Shown: positions 46,834-55,625 of the stretch, piece after piece | Position numbering within the stretch: position 1 is the first letter of the stretch | Layout: each line of letters begins with the position of its first letter | Source: Microbacterium sp. ET2 | GTDB taxonomy: Bacteria > Actinomycetota > Actinomycetes > Actinomycetales > Microbacteriaceae | Assembly (NCBI RefSeq): GCF_030347395.1 | Contig: NZ_CP128170.1 | Coordinates: 2,852,001-2,916,000 of the forward strand | Length of the DNA: 64,000 nucleotides | Reading direction: 5' to 3' | Notes under the pieces: model-generated | What the model was told of the DNA's origin: nothing | The model's database searches: none | What the model saw: only the letters and a program-made list of their open reading frames with translations | Program-made: the position numbers and the translations under genes

Positions 46834-46839
46834 GCCACC

Positions 46840-47961
46840 GTGCCGATCAATCCCGCGGCGCGCTCGACGTCCAGCGCCGACGCCGCCCCCGCAGCATCCC
46901 GTCCGATCGACCCCGCCCTGCTGTCGATTCCCGACGGCGCGGCCGATGTGACCGTCGTCCGCGAGATCGACGGGCTGAGCTACATCGACCCGGATGACCC
47001 GGCGATGCCCTCGTACCGGGTGATCGCCAACAACCGCCAGCCCGTGGCGCTGCGCGACATGATGATCCTGCCGGTGCGGACCGGCTACATCGGGCAGGAC
47101 CGGGTCAAGCCCGACCCTGCTCTCGTGCCCCCGACCGGCGCGGAGGCGGTGCCTGACGTCGACGTCGACACCGTCTACCTGCCCGTCCGCGACGGGGTCG
47201 CATCGGCCCTGGTCTACCGCCCGCAGGGTGTCGCCGTGGGGGACGCGCTCGGCGTCATCCTGTACGTCCACGGCGGGGGATTCACCGTCGGATCCGCGGC
47301 CGACACCGACTACATCACGCGCCGGCTGGCGAAGGACAACGGCGTGATCGTCGTCTCGGCCAACTACCGGCTCGCGCCGGAGTATCCGTTCCCGACACCT
47401 CTCGACGACGTCGCCGACCTCTATGCGTGGCTGCGCACCGACGCCGGTCGGCTCGGCGGCGATCCGGCGTGGGTGGCGGTGGCGGGCGACTCGGCAGGGT
47501 CGAACTTCGCCGCGGCGCTGCCTCTCCTCGCGCGCGAGCGCGGGCTCGCCGCGCCCGACGCGGTGCTGATGTACGGCGCGTTCGTCGATTTCGCCCAGGA
47601 GCGGTGGCCGTCCTTCCAGGCGCAGGCGCCGCGGGGGATTGTCTACGACAGCGCGTTCTTCGGGTTCATCCGAGGGGCCTACCTGCCGACGACGCCGTGG
47701 ACCGACCCCCTGGCGAGCCCGATCTACGGCGACCTCGGCGGTTATCCGCCCACCTTCCTCGCCACCGGGACGCATGACCCGATCGTCGATTCGGCGAAGG
47801 CGTTCGCCGAGGCGCTCGCCGCCGTAGGCGTCGCGGTCGACGGGTACTTCCCCGAGGGGATGCCGCACGGGTTCTACTTCTTCCCGGACGTCCAGGTGCC
47901 CGAGGGAGACGTGGCGTTCGAGCGCACCGCGGCTTTCCTCGCGAAGCGTCGCGCGCGGTAG
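46840..47961 (+). CDS. Alpha/beta hydrolase, hormone-sensitive lipase family
   Basis: A 373-residue esterase-like enzyme. The oxyanion motif YVHGGGFTVGS and the nucleophile elbow AGDSAGSNFAAAL are those of the HSL family; the acid is in THDPIVDSAK and the His in MPHGFYFF. It probably cleaves short-chain esters. The GTG start is supported by TAGACT six bases upstream. An unusual ~90-residue N-terminal segment precedes the core. Confidence 0.87.
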   Translation: MPINPAARSTSSADAAPAASRPIDPALLSIPDGAADVTVVREIDGLSYIDPDDPAMPSYRVIANNRQPVALRDMMILPVRTGYIGQDRVKPDPALVPPTGAEAVPDVDVDTVYLPVRDGVASALVYRPQGVAVGDALGVILYVHGGGFTVGSAADTDYITRRLAKDNGVIVVSANYRLAPEYPFPTPLDDVADLYAWLRTDAGRLGGDPAWVAVAGDSAGSNFAAALPLLARERGLAAPDAVLMYGAFVDFAQERWPSFQAQAPRGIVYDSAFFGFIRGAYLPTTPWTDPLASPIYGDLGGYPPTFLATGTHDPIVDSAKAFAEALAAVGVAVDGYFPEGMPHGFYFFPDVQVPEGDVAFERTAAFLAKRRAR

Positions 47962-48256
47962 CGGGTCGCGACCCGTCAGAAAATGCGGCCCAGGGTCGCG
48001 CCGGGCAGCGGGTTTCGACGGGTCGTGGAGCGGCTCCCACAGAAATCGACGGGTCGTGACGCGGCCGCGCCTGACGTCGATGAATCCGAACGCGGTCGCT
48101 GCAGACTCGACGACGTGGAGCGGTTGTTCCGCGACCCGTCGATGAGTGCGGTTCGGGATGCTGCCGGGCAGCGTTTTTCGACGGGTCGTGACGTGGCCGC
48201 GACAGAAGTCGACGGGTCGGGGCGCCCGACGCGCGCGCTCCCGGCGTGCGAGCGCG
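47962..48256. repeat. Intergenic region with six copies of a 9-bp motif in two orientations
   Basis: This 295-base gap between convergent genes has no credible gene. GACGGGTCG occurs at 48017, 48048, 48180 and 48211, and its complement CGACCCGTC at 47969 and 48132. The segments 48004-48066 and 48163-48225 share the order CGGGCAGCG, TTTCGACGGGTCGTG, ACAGAAnTCGACGGGTCG and look like diverged direct repeats 159 bases apart. GGGTCGCGACCC at 47963-47974 may serve as terminator for the upstream gene. Confidence 0.65.
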
Positions 48257-50026
48257 CTACGCGATCGTCAGCAGCTGGTGACCAGCCGCGACAGTCGTGC
48301 CCGGGTCGGCGTTGATGGCGCCGACGGTTCCGTCCTTGTGCGCCTGGATGGGCTGCTCCATCTTCATGGCCTCGAGCACCACGACGAGGTCGCCCTTGAC
48401 GACCTGCTGCCCCTCCGCGACGGCGACTTTCACGATCGTCGCCTGCATCGGCGCCTTCACCGCGTCGCCTGATGCGCCCGCGACGGCCGAGGCGGTGTGC
48501 GAGCGCCGCGACGGCGGCACGGCCGCGGGTCTGCCGGCGGTGTGCGACGTGGTGGTGGCGACACGGTCGGGGAGGCTGACCTCGAGCCGCTTTCCGGCGA
48601 CCTCGACGACGACGGTGTGGCGGCCCTCGCCTGCGGCCGGGGTGTCGAGCTCGCCGTCCCACGGCGGGATGTCGTTGTCGAACTCCGTCTCGATCCACCG
48701 CGTGTAGACCCCGAACGCGCCGTCGGCGGCGGTGAAGGCGGGGTCGCGCACGACCTTGCGGTGGAACGGCAGGACGGTGGGAAGTCCCGCCACCTCGAAC
48801 TCGTCGAGGGCGCGCCGTGCGCGCTCCAGCGCCTCCGCGCGGTCGCGGCCGGTGACGATGATCTTCGCCAGCAGCGAGTCGAAGGCCCCCGAGACGCTGT
48901 CGCCGGCGGTGACTCCGGAGTCCAGGCGCAGGCCCGGGCCGCCGAAGGTCTTGAACACGTGGATCGGACCCGGCTGGGGGAGGAACCCGCGCCCGGGGTC
49001 CTCGCCGTTGATGCGGAACTCGATCGAGTGGCCCACCGGCACCGGGTCGTCGTAGCCGAGCTCCTCGCCCTCGGCGAGGCGGAACTGCTCGCGCACGAGG
49101 TCGAGCCCGGTCACCTCCTCGGAGACGGGGTGCTCCACCTGCAGCCGGGTGTTGACCTCGAGGAACGAGATGGTGCCGTCGGCGCCGATGAGGAACTCGC
49201 AGGTCCCCGCGCCGAGGTACCCGACCTCCCGGAGGATCGCCTTCGACGCGTCGTACAGGATGCGGTTCTGCGCCTCGCTGAGGAACGGCGCCGGCGCCTC
49301 TTCGACGAGCTTCTGGTGGCGGCGCTGCAGCGAGCAGTCGCGGGTGGAGACCACCACGACGTTCCCCGCGCTGTCGGCGAGGCACTGCGTCTCGACGTGC
49401 CGGGGCTTGTCGAGGTACTTCTCCACGAAGCACTCGCCGCGGCCGAACGCCGCGATGGCCTCACGGGTCGCCGACTCGAACATCTCGGGCACCTCGTCGA
49501 TGGTGCGCGCGACCTTGAGGCCGCGCCCGCCGCCGCCGTAGGCGGCCTTGATCGCGATGGGGAGCCCGACCGACTCGGCGAAGGCCACGACCTCGTCGGC
49601 GCCGGCGACCGGCCCCGGCGTGCCGGGAGCCAGGGGAGCGCCGACCTTCTCGGCCACGGCGCGCGCGGTGACCTTGTCGCCCAGCGCCTCGATCGCCTCG
49701 GGCGACGGGCCGATCCACACCAGGCCCGCGGCGATGACGGCGCGGGCGAAGTCGGCGTTCTCCGCGAGGAACCCGTACCCGGGATGCACCGCGTCGGCAC
49801 CCGAGCGGCGGGCGACGGAGAGGATCTTCTCGATCGAGAGGTAGGTCTCGGCGCTCGTGGAGCCTTCGAGGGCGTACGCCTCGTCCGCGAGGCGGGCGTG
49901 GAGGGCGTCGCGATCCTGGTCGGCGTAGACGGCGACAGAGGCCTTTCCGGCGTCGCGGGCGGCACGGATGACGCGAACGGCGATCTCGCCGCGGTTTGCG
50001 ATGAGCACCTTGGCGATTCGAGGCAT
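48257..50026 (-). CDS. accA: Acyl-CoA carboxylase alpha subunit (biotin carboxylase and biotin carrier)
   Basis: A 589-residue protein that carboxylates its own biotin and serves acetyl- or propionyl-CoA carboxylation. The biotin carboxylase part (to ~450) has [13 protein letters not shown] at the N-terminus, the ATP-grasp glycine loop [11 protein letters not shown] and the [14 protein letters not shown] motif. The carrier domain is C-terminal, with the biotinylated Lys555 in EAMKMEQ. The ATG at 50026 is preferred: TAGGCT lies seven bases before it. Its beta partner (accD) is 5 kb away, across maf and a two-component cluster. It resembles mycobacterial AccA3. Confidence 0.95.
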   Translation of the reverse strand: MPRIAKVLIANRGEIAVRVIRAARDAGKASVAVYADQDRDALHARLADEAYALEGSTSAETYLSIEKILSVARRSGADAVHPGYGFLAENADFARAVIAAGLVWIGPSPEAIEALGDKVTARAVAEKVGAPLAPGTPGPVAGADEVVAFAESVGLPIAIKAAYGGGGRGLKVARTIDEVPEMFESATREAIAAFGRGECFVEKYLDKPRHVETQCLADSAGNVVVVSTRDCSLQRRHQKLVEEAPAPFLSEAQNRILYDASKAILREVGYLGAGTCEFLIGADGTISFLEVNTRLQVEHPVSEEVTGLDLVREQFRLAEGEELGYDDPVPVGHSIEFRINGEDPGRGFLPQPGPIHVFKTFGGPGLRLDSGVTAGDSVSGAFDSLLAKIIVTGRDRAEALERARRALDEFEVAGLPTVLPFHRKVVRDPAFTAADGAFGVYTRWIETEFDNDIPPWDGELDTPAAGEGRHTVVVEVAGKRLEVSLPDRVATTTSHTAGRPAAVPPSRRSHTASAVAGASGDAVKAPMQATIVKVAVAEGQQVVKGDLVVVLEAMKMEQPIQAHKDGTVGAINADPGTTVAAGHQLLTIA

Positions 50027-50033
50027 GATGGCC

Positions 50034-50039
50034 AGCCTA
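50034..50039 (-). promoter_or_regulatory. Putative leaderless -10 element of accA
   Basis: TAGGCT, seven bases before the ATG at 50026. Confidence 0.45.
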
Positions 50040-50119
50040 CCCACGCGGATGGTCGGTCATTTGACTGGTTCGTACAAGAACCGGGAAGAAACGTGGGCGT
50101 CCAACCACAACGCGTGCCG

Positions 50120-50770
50120 TCACTCGGGACTCGCCCAGAGCGAGGTCCAGGTCACGCCGTGGCGCGTGATGAGGCGTCGGAGGGTCGACAGCGACATCCC
50201 GACCACCGTAGACGGATCGCCCTCGACCCGCTCGATGAAGGGTCCGCCCAGGCTGTCGACGGTGAAGGCGCCCGCGACGTGCAGCGGCTCCCCGGTGGCG
50301 ACGTAGGCGTCGATCTCGTCGTCGGTGACGTCGGCGGCGAAGCTCACCGACGCCTCGGCGACGGCGTGCTCCTCGTGGGCGGGTGCGCCCGGGGCGATGC
50401 GGAACACGCTGTGTCCCGAGTGCAGCACGCCGGTGCGGCCGCGCATCGCGCGCCACCGGGCGACCGCCACCGCGGGCTCGTAGGGCTTCCCGAGGATCTC
50501 GCCGTCCAGCTCGAACATCGAATCGCCGCCGATCACGACACCGTCGAAGGCTGGATCGTCCGCGACCACGCGCGCCGCGACATCCGCCGCCTTCCGTCGC
50601 GCGAGCAGCAGGACGTGCTCCTGCGGGCTGAGGGTGCGGCCCTCCCCGGCTTCCACGGCGGCGATGACGGCTTCCTCGTCGACGTCGGGAGCAAGGGTCT
50701 CAGGTTCGATGCCGGCGCTGCGCAGCAGCATGAGACGGGCGGGCGACGTCGAGGCGAGGAGCACGCGCAT
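50120..50770 (-). CDS. maf: Maf family nucleotide pyrophosphatase
   Basis: A 216-residue Maf/YhdE protein that hydrolyses non-canonical or modified nucleoside triphosphates. The LASTSPARLMLLRSAGI start is the family signature, followed by the VVIGGDSMFELDGEILGKP block carrying the catalytic Asp. The insertion around residues 145-160 is longer than in short Maf proteins, as is usual in actinobacteria. TAGCGT lies exactly six bases before the ATG. The maf-accA neighbourhood is conserved in mycobacteria. Confidence 0.92.
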   Translation of the reverse strand: MRVLLASTSPARLMLLRSAGIEPETLAPDVDEEAVIAAVEAGEGRTLSPQEHVLLLARRKAADVAARVVADDPAFDGVVIGGDSMFELDGEILGKPYEPAVAVARWRAMRGRTGVLHSGHSVFRIAPGAPAHEEHAVAEASVSFAADVTDDEIDAYVATGEPLHVAGAFTVDSLGGPFIERVEGDPSTVVGMSLSTLRRLITRHGVTWTSLWASPE

Positions 50771-50776
50771 GACACC

Positions 50777-50782
50777 ACGCTA
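50777..50782 (-). promoter_or_regulatory. Putative leaderless -10 element of maf
   Basis: TAGCGT, six bases before the ATG at 50770. The facing TAGGGT of the next gene is 27 bases away, so two promoters face outward from one small gap. Confidence 0.5.
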
Positions 50783-50808
50783 GCGAGGGCGCGGGGCCTC
50801 GTCGGTCA

Positions 50809-50814
50809 TAGGGT
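50809..50814 (+). promoter_or_regulatory. Putative leaderless -10 element of the TrmA-like methyltransferase gene
   Basis: TAGGGT, six bases before the ATG at 50821. Confidence 0.5.
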
Positions 50815-50820
50815 TGAGGG

Positions 50821-52128
50821 ATGGAAGTCGGTGACGAGCTCGTTCTCCGCATCGACGACGTCGCCCACGGAGGCGTCTTCGTCGCCCGCCACGGCGCGGG
50901 GGAGGGGGAGCGGGGCCGGGTCGTATTCGTTCCCGACACGCTTCCCGGCGAGGAGGTCCGCGCGCGGCTCGTCGACACCTCGAAGAAGGCGTTCTGGCGC
51001 GCCGAGGTCGTCGAGGTCACCCGTGCCTCACCCGATCGACGACCCCACGTCTGGGGCCAGGCCGACCTCGCGACGCCCCCGGCGAATCGCCCCGGCGGCG
51101 CCGACTTCGGACACATCGCGCTGGACGCGCAGCGCGCCCTGAAGAAGCGTGTGGTGAAGGACGCACTGCGGCGCATCGGAGGCGCGGAGCGCGAGGTCAC
51201 GATGGCGCCGGCGGGCACCGCGCGCGGAGGAGCGGAGACGCCGGATGCCACGCGCTGGCGAACGCGCGTGAGTCTCCACGTCGACGCCCGCGGCGCCGTG
51301 GGGCCGTACGCGGTGCGCAGTCACCGCGTGGTCGAGGTCACCGAACTGCCGCTGGCGACCGCCGAGATCGAAGAGGCGATGTCATCGCTCGGACGTCTCG
51401 CACCGGGGCGGGTGGATCTCGTCCGACCCGCAGACGGGCGCGTGCGCGTCATCCCCCGTCCGGAGCGCCCGCGCCGCGGCCCGGCGATCCCGGCCGACCC
51501 CTCCGTCCGAGAGACGATCGTCGAGCAGGTGGGAGAGCGTGCGTTCCGCGTCGATGCGGGGGGCTTCTGGCAGGTGCATCGCCTGGCCGCGGAGACCCTC
51601 ACCGACGTCGTCACGGGTGCATTGCGCCGGTCGGGCGGGTTCGATCCCGACGCCCTGCACCTCGACCTCTACGGGGGTGTCGGCCTCTTCGCGGCGGCGC
51701 TCGGTGACCTCGGCGGCCCGCGCACCCGGGCGATCAGCGTCGAGTCCGATCCCCGAGCCACCGGCCACGCCGCGCAGAACCTCCGCGCATGGCCGGCGAT
51801 GAACGCCGAGACCGGTCGCGTCGACCGCTGGCTTCTCCGCTTCGCGCAGGGGCTCGCGCGCGCCGACGCCGAAGCGGTCGGTCGCGGCACCATCCTCCTC
51901 GACCCGCCGCGGGCCGGGGCCGGACGCGAGGTCGTCGATGCGGTCGCTGCGCTCGCGCCCGCCGCCGTGGTCTACGTCGCATGCGACCCGGTCGCGCTCG
52001 CGCGCGACCTCCGCACGTTCCGCGACCACGGCTACGACACCGCCGTCGTCGAGGCGATCGACCTCTTCCCGCACTCGCACCACGTCGAAGCGGTGGCGGT
52101 GCTCACCGGCGAGGGGCGCCGTGGATAG
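50821..52128 (+). CDS. TrmA/RlmC/RlmD-like RNA m5U methyltransferase
   Basis: A 435-residue class I SAM-dependent RNA methyltransferase. An N-terminal TRAM-like RNA-binding region (residues 1-65; DVAHGGVFVARH, FVPDTLPGEEVRARLV) precedes the catalytic domain. SAM-binding LDLYGGVGLFAAAL is near residue 281, the LDPPRAGAG motif near 360, and the catalytic Cys388 in YVACDPVALARD. The four-Cys iron-sulfur cluster of E. coli RlmD is not seen. The target, tRNA or 23S rRNA, cannot be told. The ATG follows TAGGGT at six bases. Confidence 0.88.
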   Translation: MEVGDELVLRIDDVAHGGVFVARHGAGEGERGRVVFVPDTLPGEEVRARLVDTSKKAFWRAEVVEVTRASPDRRPHVWGQADLATPPANRPGGADFGHIALDAQRALKKRVVKDALRRIGGAEREVTMAPAGTARGGAETPDATRWRTRVSLHVDARGAVGPYAVRSHRVVEVTELPLATAEIEEAMSSLGRLAPGRVDLVRPADGRVRVIPRPERPRRGPAIPADPSVRETIVEQVGERAFRVDAGGFWQVHRLAAETLTDVVTGALRRSGGFDPDALHLDLYGGVGLFAAALGDLGGPRTRAISVESDPRATGHAAQNLRAWPAMNAETGRVDRWLLRFAQGLARADAEAVGRGTILLDPPRAGAGREVVDAVAALAPAAVVYVACDPVALARDLRTFRDHGYDTAVVEAIDLFPHSHHVEAVAVLTGEGRRG

Positions 52129-52131
52129 AGT
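52126..52131 (+). promoter_or_regulatory. Putative leaderless -10 element of the response regulator gene
   Basis: TAGAGT, six bases before the ATG at 52138; it overlaps the end of the preceding gene (stop at 52128). Confidence 0.5.
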
Positions 52132-52137
52132 GCTGAC

Positions 52138-52818
52138 ATGACCCGCGTGGCCCTCATCGACGATCACGAGTCGGTGCGCCTCGGGCTGGAGGCCGCCTGC
52201 GCCCGCGTGGGCGGGCAGACCGTGGTGTTCTCGGGCAGCTCGGTCGCCGCGTACCTCGACTGGCGGGCGTTCAGCGCCTCCTCGCCCGCCGATGTCGTCG
52301 TGCTCGATCTCACACTCGGCGACGGAACGACGGTCTCCGAGAACGTCCGCCGACTCGTCCGCGACGGCTCGAGCGTCATCATCCACAGCGTCGCGGATCG
52401 GCCCGAGGCCGTGCGCGAGGCGCTGCTGGCGGGAGCCGCCGGAATCGTCAGCAAGTCCTCGCGCATCGACGACGTCACCGCGGCCATCGACACGGTGTCG
52501 CGCGGCGAGCCGCTCAACAACGTCGAGTGGGCGAGCGCGATCGAAGGAGACCGTGCCTTCGCCGACGCCCAGCTGTCGGCGCGCGAGCGGGACGTCCTCC
52601 GCCTGTACGCGGCGGGCCTGCCGTTGCGGGCCGTCGCCGAGCGGCTGGGCGTGGCGTACTCCACGGCCAAGGAGAACATCACGCGCGTGCGGGTGAAGTA
52701 CGTCGAGGTCGGACGCCCGGCGCCCACCAAGCTCGACCTCATGCGCCGCGCGATCGAGGACGGCATCCTGACTCCGCCTGCGGCGGACGGATCGGTCGGC
52801 CATGAGCGTCGGCGCTGA
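52138..52818 (+). CDS. NarL/LuxR-family response regulator
   Basis: A 226-residue two-component regulator. The receiver has the acidic pair DD at 8-9, the phospho-acceptor Asp57 in VLDLTL and Lys106 in VSKSS. A LuxR-type DNA-binding domain occupies residues ~146-210 (LSARERDVLRLYAAGLPLRAVAERL). The next gene encodes the kinase and overlaps its end by 17 bases. No target promoter can be named. Confidence 0.93.
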   Translation: MTRVALIDDHESVRLGLEAACARVGGQTVVFSGSSVAAYLDWRAFSASSPADVVVLDLTLGDGTTVSENVRRLVRDGSSVIIHSVADRPEAVREALLAGAAGIVSKSSRIDDVTAAIDTVSRGEPLNNVEWASAIEGDRAFADAQLSARERDVLRLYAAGLPLRAVAERLGVAYSTAKENITRVRVKYVEVGRPAPTKLDLMRRAIEDGILTPPAADGSVGHERRR

Positions 52819-54055
52819 GGCGCAGCGCTCGGTGACCTCGGAGTCGGTCGGGCGCATTCCTCAGGGACCGGAGGGCGCGGCATCCCTCGGCTCCTTCACC
52901 CGGCAACGGGTCGAGCGCATCCTCACCATCGCGATCGCGATCGGATGCCTCATCCTCGGCGCCCAGGCCTTCGTCACCGCTCTCGGGCCGAGCGACGAGG
53001 CACCCGGCTGGCACGTGCCGCTGTTGATCCTCACGTTCGGGCCGCTGGCGGCCATGCTCATCGCCTGCGCGCTCGGGCGCGCCGTGCGAACCTTCGCCGC
53101 GCTGTTCTGCATCTGCTACGTCGTCGCCCTGGCTCTCTGGCCCGCCGCCACCGTGGGTCAGCCGTCCGACCCGACCACGCAGCCCTGGATCTGGTACCTG
53201 GTGAACGTCGCCACGGTCGCGTCGGTGGTCGTCGTCCCCTTCATGTGGCAGGTGGCGTGGACGCTGATGGTGCCGATGTTCTTCGGCTCGGTCCGGATCC
53301 TGCAGACCGATGCGGCGCCGCAGCTGTGGATCCCGCTCGTGCTGGATGTCTCCTTCGCCCTCATCCTCGGGATGATGCTCATCACCCTCGGCCGGGTCTT
53401 CCGGCGGATCGCCGCCGACGTCGACGACGCCCGCGCCAAAGCGGTGGCCAGCTACGCCCGTGCCGCGGCGGCCAACGCCGCGGAGGAGGAGCGCATCGCG
53501 GTGGCCGCCCTCATGCACGACAGCGTGCTGGCGGCCCTCATCGCCAGCGAGCGCGCCGACACCGAGCGCGAGCGCACCCTCGCCGTGGCGATGGCCCGTG
53601 AGGCGCTGACCCGCTTCGCCAACACCGAGCAGGGAGTGGAGGAGGGAAGCGACGAGCCCACCGACGCCCACGCGCTCGCCGAGGCCGTCGAACGCGCCGC
53701 GGAGAACCTCGGAGCCGCGCCGGAGCGCAGTCGTGACATCGACCCCGCCACCCCGCCGCTGCCCGGACGTGTCGCCCGCGCGCTCACCCTCGCAGCGACC
53801 CAGGCCGTCGCCAACGCCGTCGAGCATGCCCACGGCGCGGGTCTCTCCGTCTGCGTGTCGGGGCGGGCGGACCGCGTCGCCGTCATCGTCTCCGACACCG
53901 GCGACGGGTTCGACCTGCATGCCATCCCCGACGACCGGCTGGGGATCCGGGCGTCGATCGTCGCGCGCGTCGCCGCCGTCGGCGGGATCGCCACCGTCGA
54001 ACCGACCCCCGAGGGGACCACGGTGACTCTGGAATGGCGGCCGGTGACGACATGA
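52802..54055 (+). CDS. Two-component sensor histidine kinase (NarX-like)
   Basis: A 417-residue membrane kinase. Five or six hydrophobic segments fill residues ~40-205. The phospho-acceptor is His239 in LMHDSVLAAL, of the HisKA_3 type that partners NarL regulators. The C-terminal ATPase has the N-box QAVANAVEHAH and G-boxes DTGDGFD and RLGIRAS. It starts 17 bases before the end of the regulator gene and ends with an ATGA overlap with the next gene, so the three are one operon. The stimulus is unknown. Confidence 0.92.
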   Translation: MSVGAEAQRSVTSESVGRIPQGPEGAASLGSFTRQRVERILTIAIAIGCLILGAQAFVTALGPSDEAPGWHVPLLILTFGPLAAMLIACALGRAVRTFAALFCICYVVALALWPAATVGQPSDPTTQPWIWYLVNVATVASVVVVPFMWQVAWTLMVPMFFGSVRILQTDAAPQLWIPLVLDVSFALILGMMLITLGRVFRRIAADVDDARAKAVASYARAAAANAAEEERIAVAALMHDSVLAALIASERADTERERTLAVAMAREALTRFANTEQGVEEGSDEPTDAHALAEAVERAAENLGAAPERSRDIDPATPPLPGRVARALTLAATQAVANAVEHAHGAGLSVCVSGRADRVAVIVSDTGDGFDLHAIPDDRLGIRASIVARVAAVGGIATVEPTPEGTTVTLEWRPVTT

Positions 54056-55104
54056 TCAGCGTCCGCGGCATCCTGCTCGGCCTCGCCTTCGCCTTCACCG
54101 CATACCTCGCGGCGCGAGGGCTCTGGTGGACCGAGGACGTTCAGAATCCGTCGCTTGTGATCGCCGCGCTGCTGCTGTATCTTCCGACGACCTGGCTCTG
54201 CATCTTCTGGGAGCCGCGGCTGACCACCGACGACCCCGTCGACTCGTCCGTGACCGCGGGTGTGCGCGGACCCACGCGCCTTCCGGTCTGGATCTCCCTC
54301 CTCGCGATCGTGAACGCCGTGGTCGTCCCCGCCGCCATCTCGATGGGGGTCGCCGCCGACATCCGCACCGAGCCGTTCGCCACCTGGTATCTCGGGGGCA
54401 TCGGGGCGCTGATGACGATCGTGATGGCGCGGCGGCGGCCGCTCTTCGCCTGGGTCGGCACCGCCATCCTCGCCGCGCTCTCCGCTCTGTGGATGGGGCC
54501 GCTCGATGCCCTCCGGCTCGGACTCGTCGGGTCGGTGGTGTGGGTGGTCGTTGCGCAGCTGCTCATCCGGGGGCTCGATCGTGCAGCCCGCGATACCGCG
54601 CAGCTCGCCGAGCTGCAGCGGGTGTCCTCGTCGTGGCAGGCATCCCAACTGACCCGCCAGCGTGAGAGGCGCATCCAGGTGCAGCGCGCCCTCGCCATCG
54701 CGGGACCGCTCCTGACGCGCACGGTCGCCACGGGCGGCCGGCTGACGCCCGAAGAGCGGCTGCAGGCGCGCCTGGCGGAGGGGAGGCTCCGCGACGACAT
54801 GCGGGGGCCGCGACTGCTCGATGACGACGTGCGCGCCGAGGTGGAGCGCCTGCGCCGCCGGGGGGCCTCGGTGACGATGCTCGACGAGGGCGGCCTGGAC
54901 GGCATCGATGAACGCTCGCTCGCGGTAATCCGCGCAGAGCTCGCCGAGACGCTGCGTTCGGCCACATCCGACCGGCTCTACATCCGCACCTCGCCGCATA
55001 CCCGCGTGGCGGTCACGGTCGTCGGGCGCTCGGGCACCGAGAACGGACTGTCCGATGAGGATGCCGTCGACCTCTGGCGTGAGATCGACCACCCCGGTCG
55101 GTGA
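54052..55104 (+). CDS. Membrane protein with degenerate kinase-like C-terminus, third gene of the two-component operon
   Basis: A 350-residue protein, with 5-6 hydrophobic segments in residues 1-175, then a soluble region with a long helical stretch (RVSSSWQASQLTRQRERR) and a ~130-residue alpha/beta domain. The last part (VEVERLRRRGASVTMLDEGG, SLAVIRAELAETL, YIRTSPHTRVAVTVVG) recalls the ATPase domain of histidine kinases, but the His, N-box and G-boxes are missing. The ATG overlaps the kinase stop by four bases. It may be an accessory sensor or a heterodimer partner of the kinase. I do not recognise a named family. Confidence 0.7.
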   Translation: MISVRGILLGLAFAFTAYLAARGLWWTEDVQNPSLVIAALLLYLPTTWLCIFWEPRLTTDDPVDSSVTAGVRGPTRLPVWISLLAIVNAVVVPAAISMGVAADIRTEPFATWYLGGIGALMTIVMARRRPLFAWVGTAILAALSALWMGPLDALRLGLVGSVVWVVVAQLLIRGLDRAARDTAQLAELQRVSSSWQASQLTRQRERRIQVQRALAIAGPLLTRTVATGGRLTPEERLQARLAEGRLRDDMRGPRLLDDDVRAEVERLRRRGASVTMLDEGGLDGIDERSLAVIRAELAETLRSATSDRLYIRTSPHTRVAVTVVGRSGTENGLSDEDAVDLWREIDHPGR

Positions 55105-55194
55105 CCTCCGGTCGCGACACAGGGGGCTTCCTCCTGCCTCATCCCCCGAAGGGAGAGGAGGCAGGGGCGGCGAAGCCGCCCGCCCCTCGCCTGA

Positions 55195-55221
55195 GCGAAC
55201 GGTTACCCGAAAACCGTTCGC
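55195..55221. terminator. Perfect 10-bp inverted repeat between convergent genes
   Basis: GCGAACGGTT and AACCGTTCGC flank a 7-base loop. Two further stems lie just before it: CCTGCCTC/GAGGCAGG and GGGGCGGC/GCCGCCC around GAA. The 260-base gap between convergent genes has no credible gene, so these are probably terminators. Confidence 0.55.
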
Positions 55222-55364
55222 GCAGCCAAACCGCTTGGACCGTCGAAGAGACGACGGGCGGTCGGGCCGAACGCAGAGCGTTCCAGCTCCTCCAGTATGC
55301 AAGGTCGGAAACGGTCTGTCTGTAGGTAGTTTGGGGGACAAATCCATGAATTTTCCATGAGGCG

Positions 55365-55625
55365 TCAGCCGGCGAACCGGCCCCACCCGACGTCGCGGCG
55401 AAGCGGCTGGCGAAGCCCGCGCTGAGAGAGCGACCACGCACTCCGAGCGGGGCGGTCATCGGCCACGGCGCCCGCCGATTCGGCCGCGTACTCCTCGCTG
55501 ACCACGGCGATGAGCGCGGCGAGCTCCTCCTCGGTGGGCGCACCCCGGCGCACGTCGATCGCGACGGGCGGCAGGGCGTCGCCCGACCCGCCCGGGCCGC
55601 CGTGCGGACCGCTCGTCGTGCTCAC
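55365..55625 (-). CDS. accE: Acyl-CoA carboxylase epsilon subunit
   Basis: An 86-residue protein. [25 protein letters not shown] is the characteristic epsilon-subunit segment, followed by a variable part and a tail with [23 protein letters not shown] (the Trp-ending pattern of AccE). The GTG start overlaps the accD stop by four bases. AccE helps the alpha and beta subunits assemble in actinobacteria. Its place after accD matches accD5-accE5 in mycobacteria. Confidence 0.87.
   Translation of the reverse strand: MSTTSGPHGGPGGSGDALPPVAIDVRRGAPTEEELAALIAVVSEEYAAESAGAVADDRPARSAWSLSQRGLRQPLRRDVGWGRFAG

Noticed and set aside
48497..51142. 881-codon plus-strand open frame over accA and maf.
   Set aside because: Shadow of two well-supported minus-strand genes; composition is Arg/Gly/Asp-rich without motifs.
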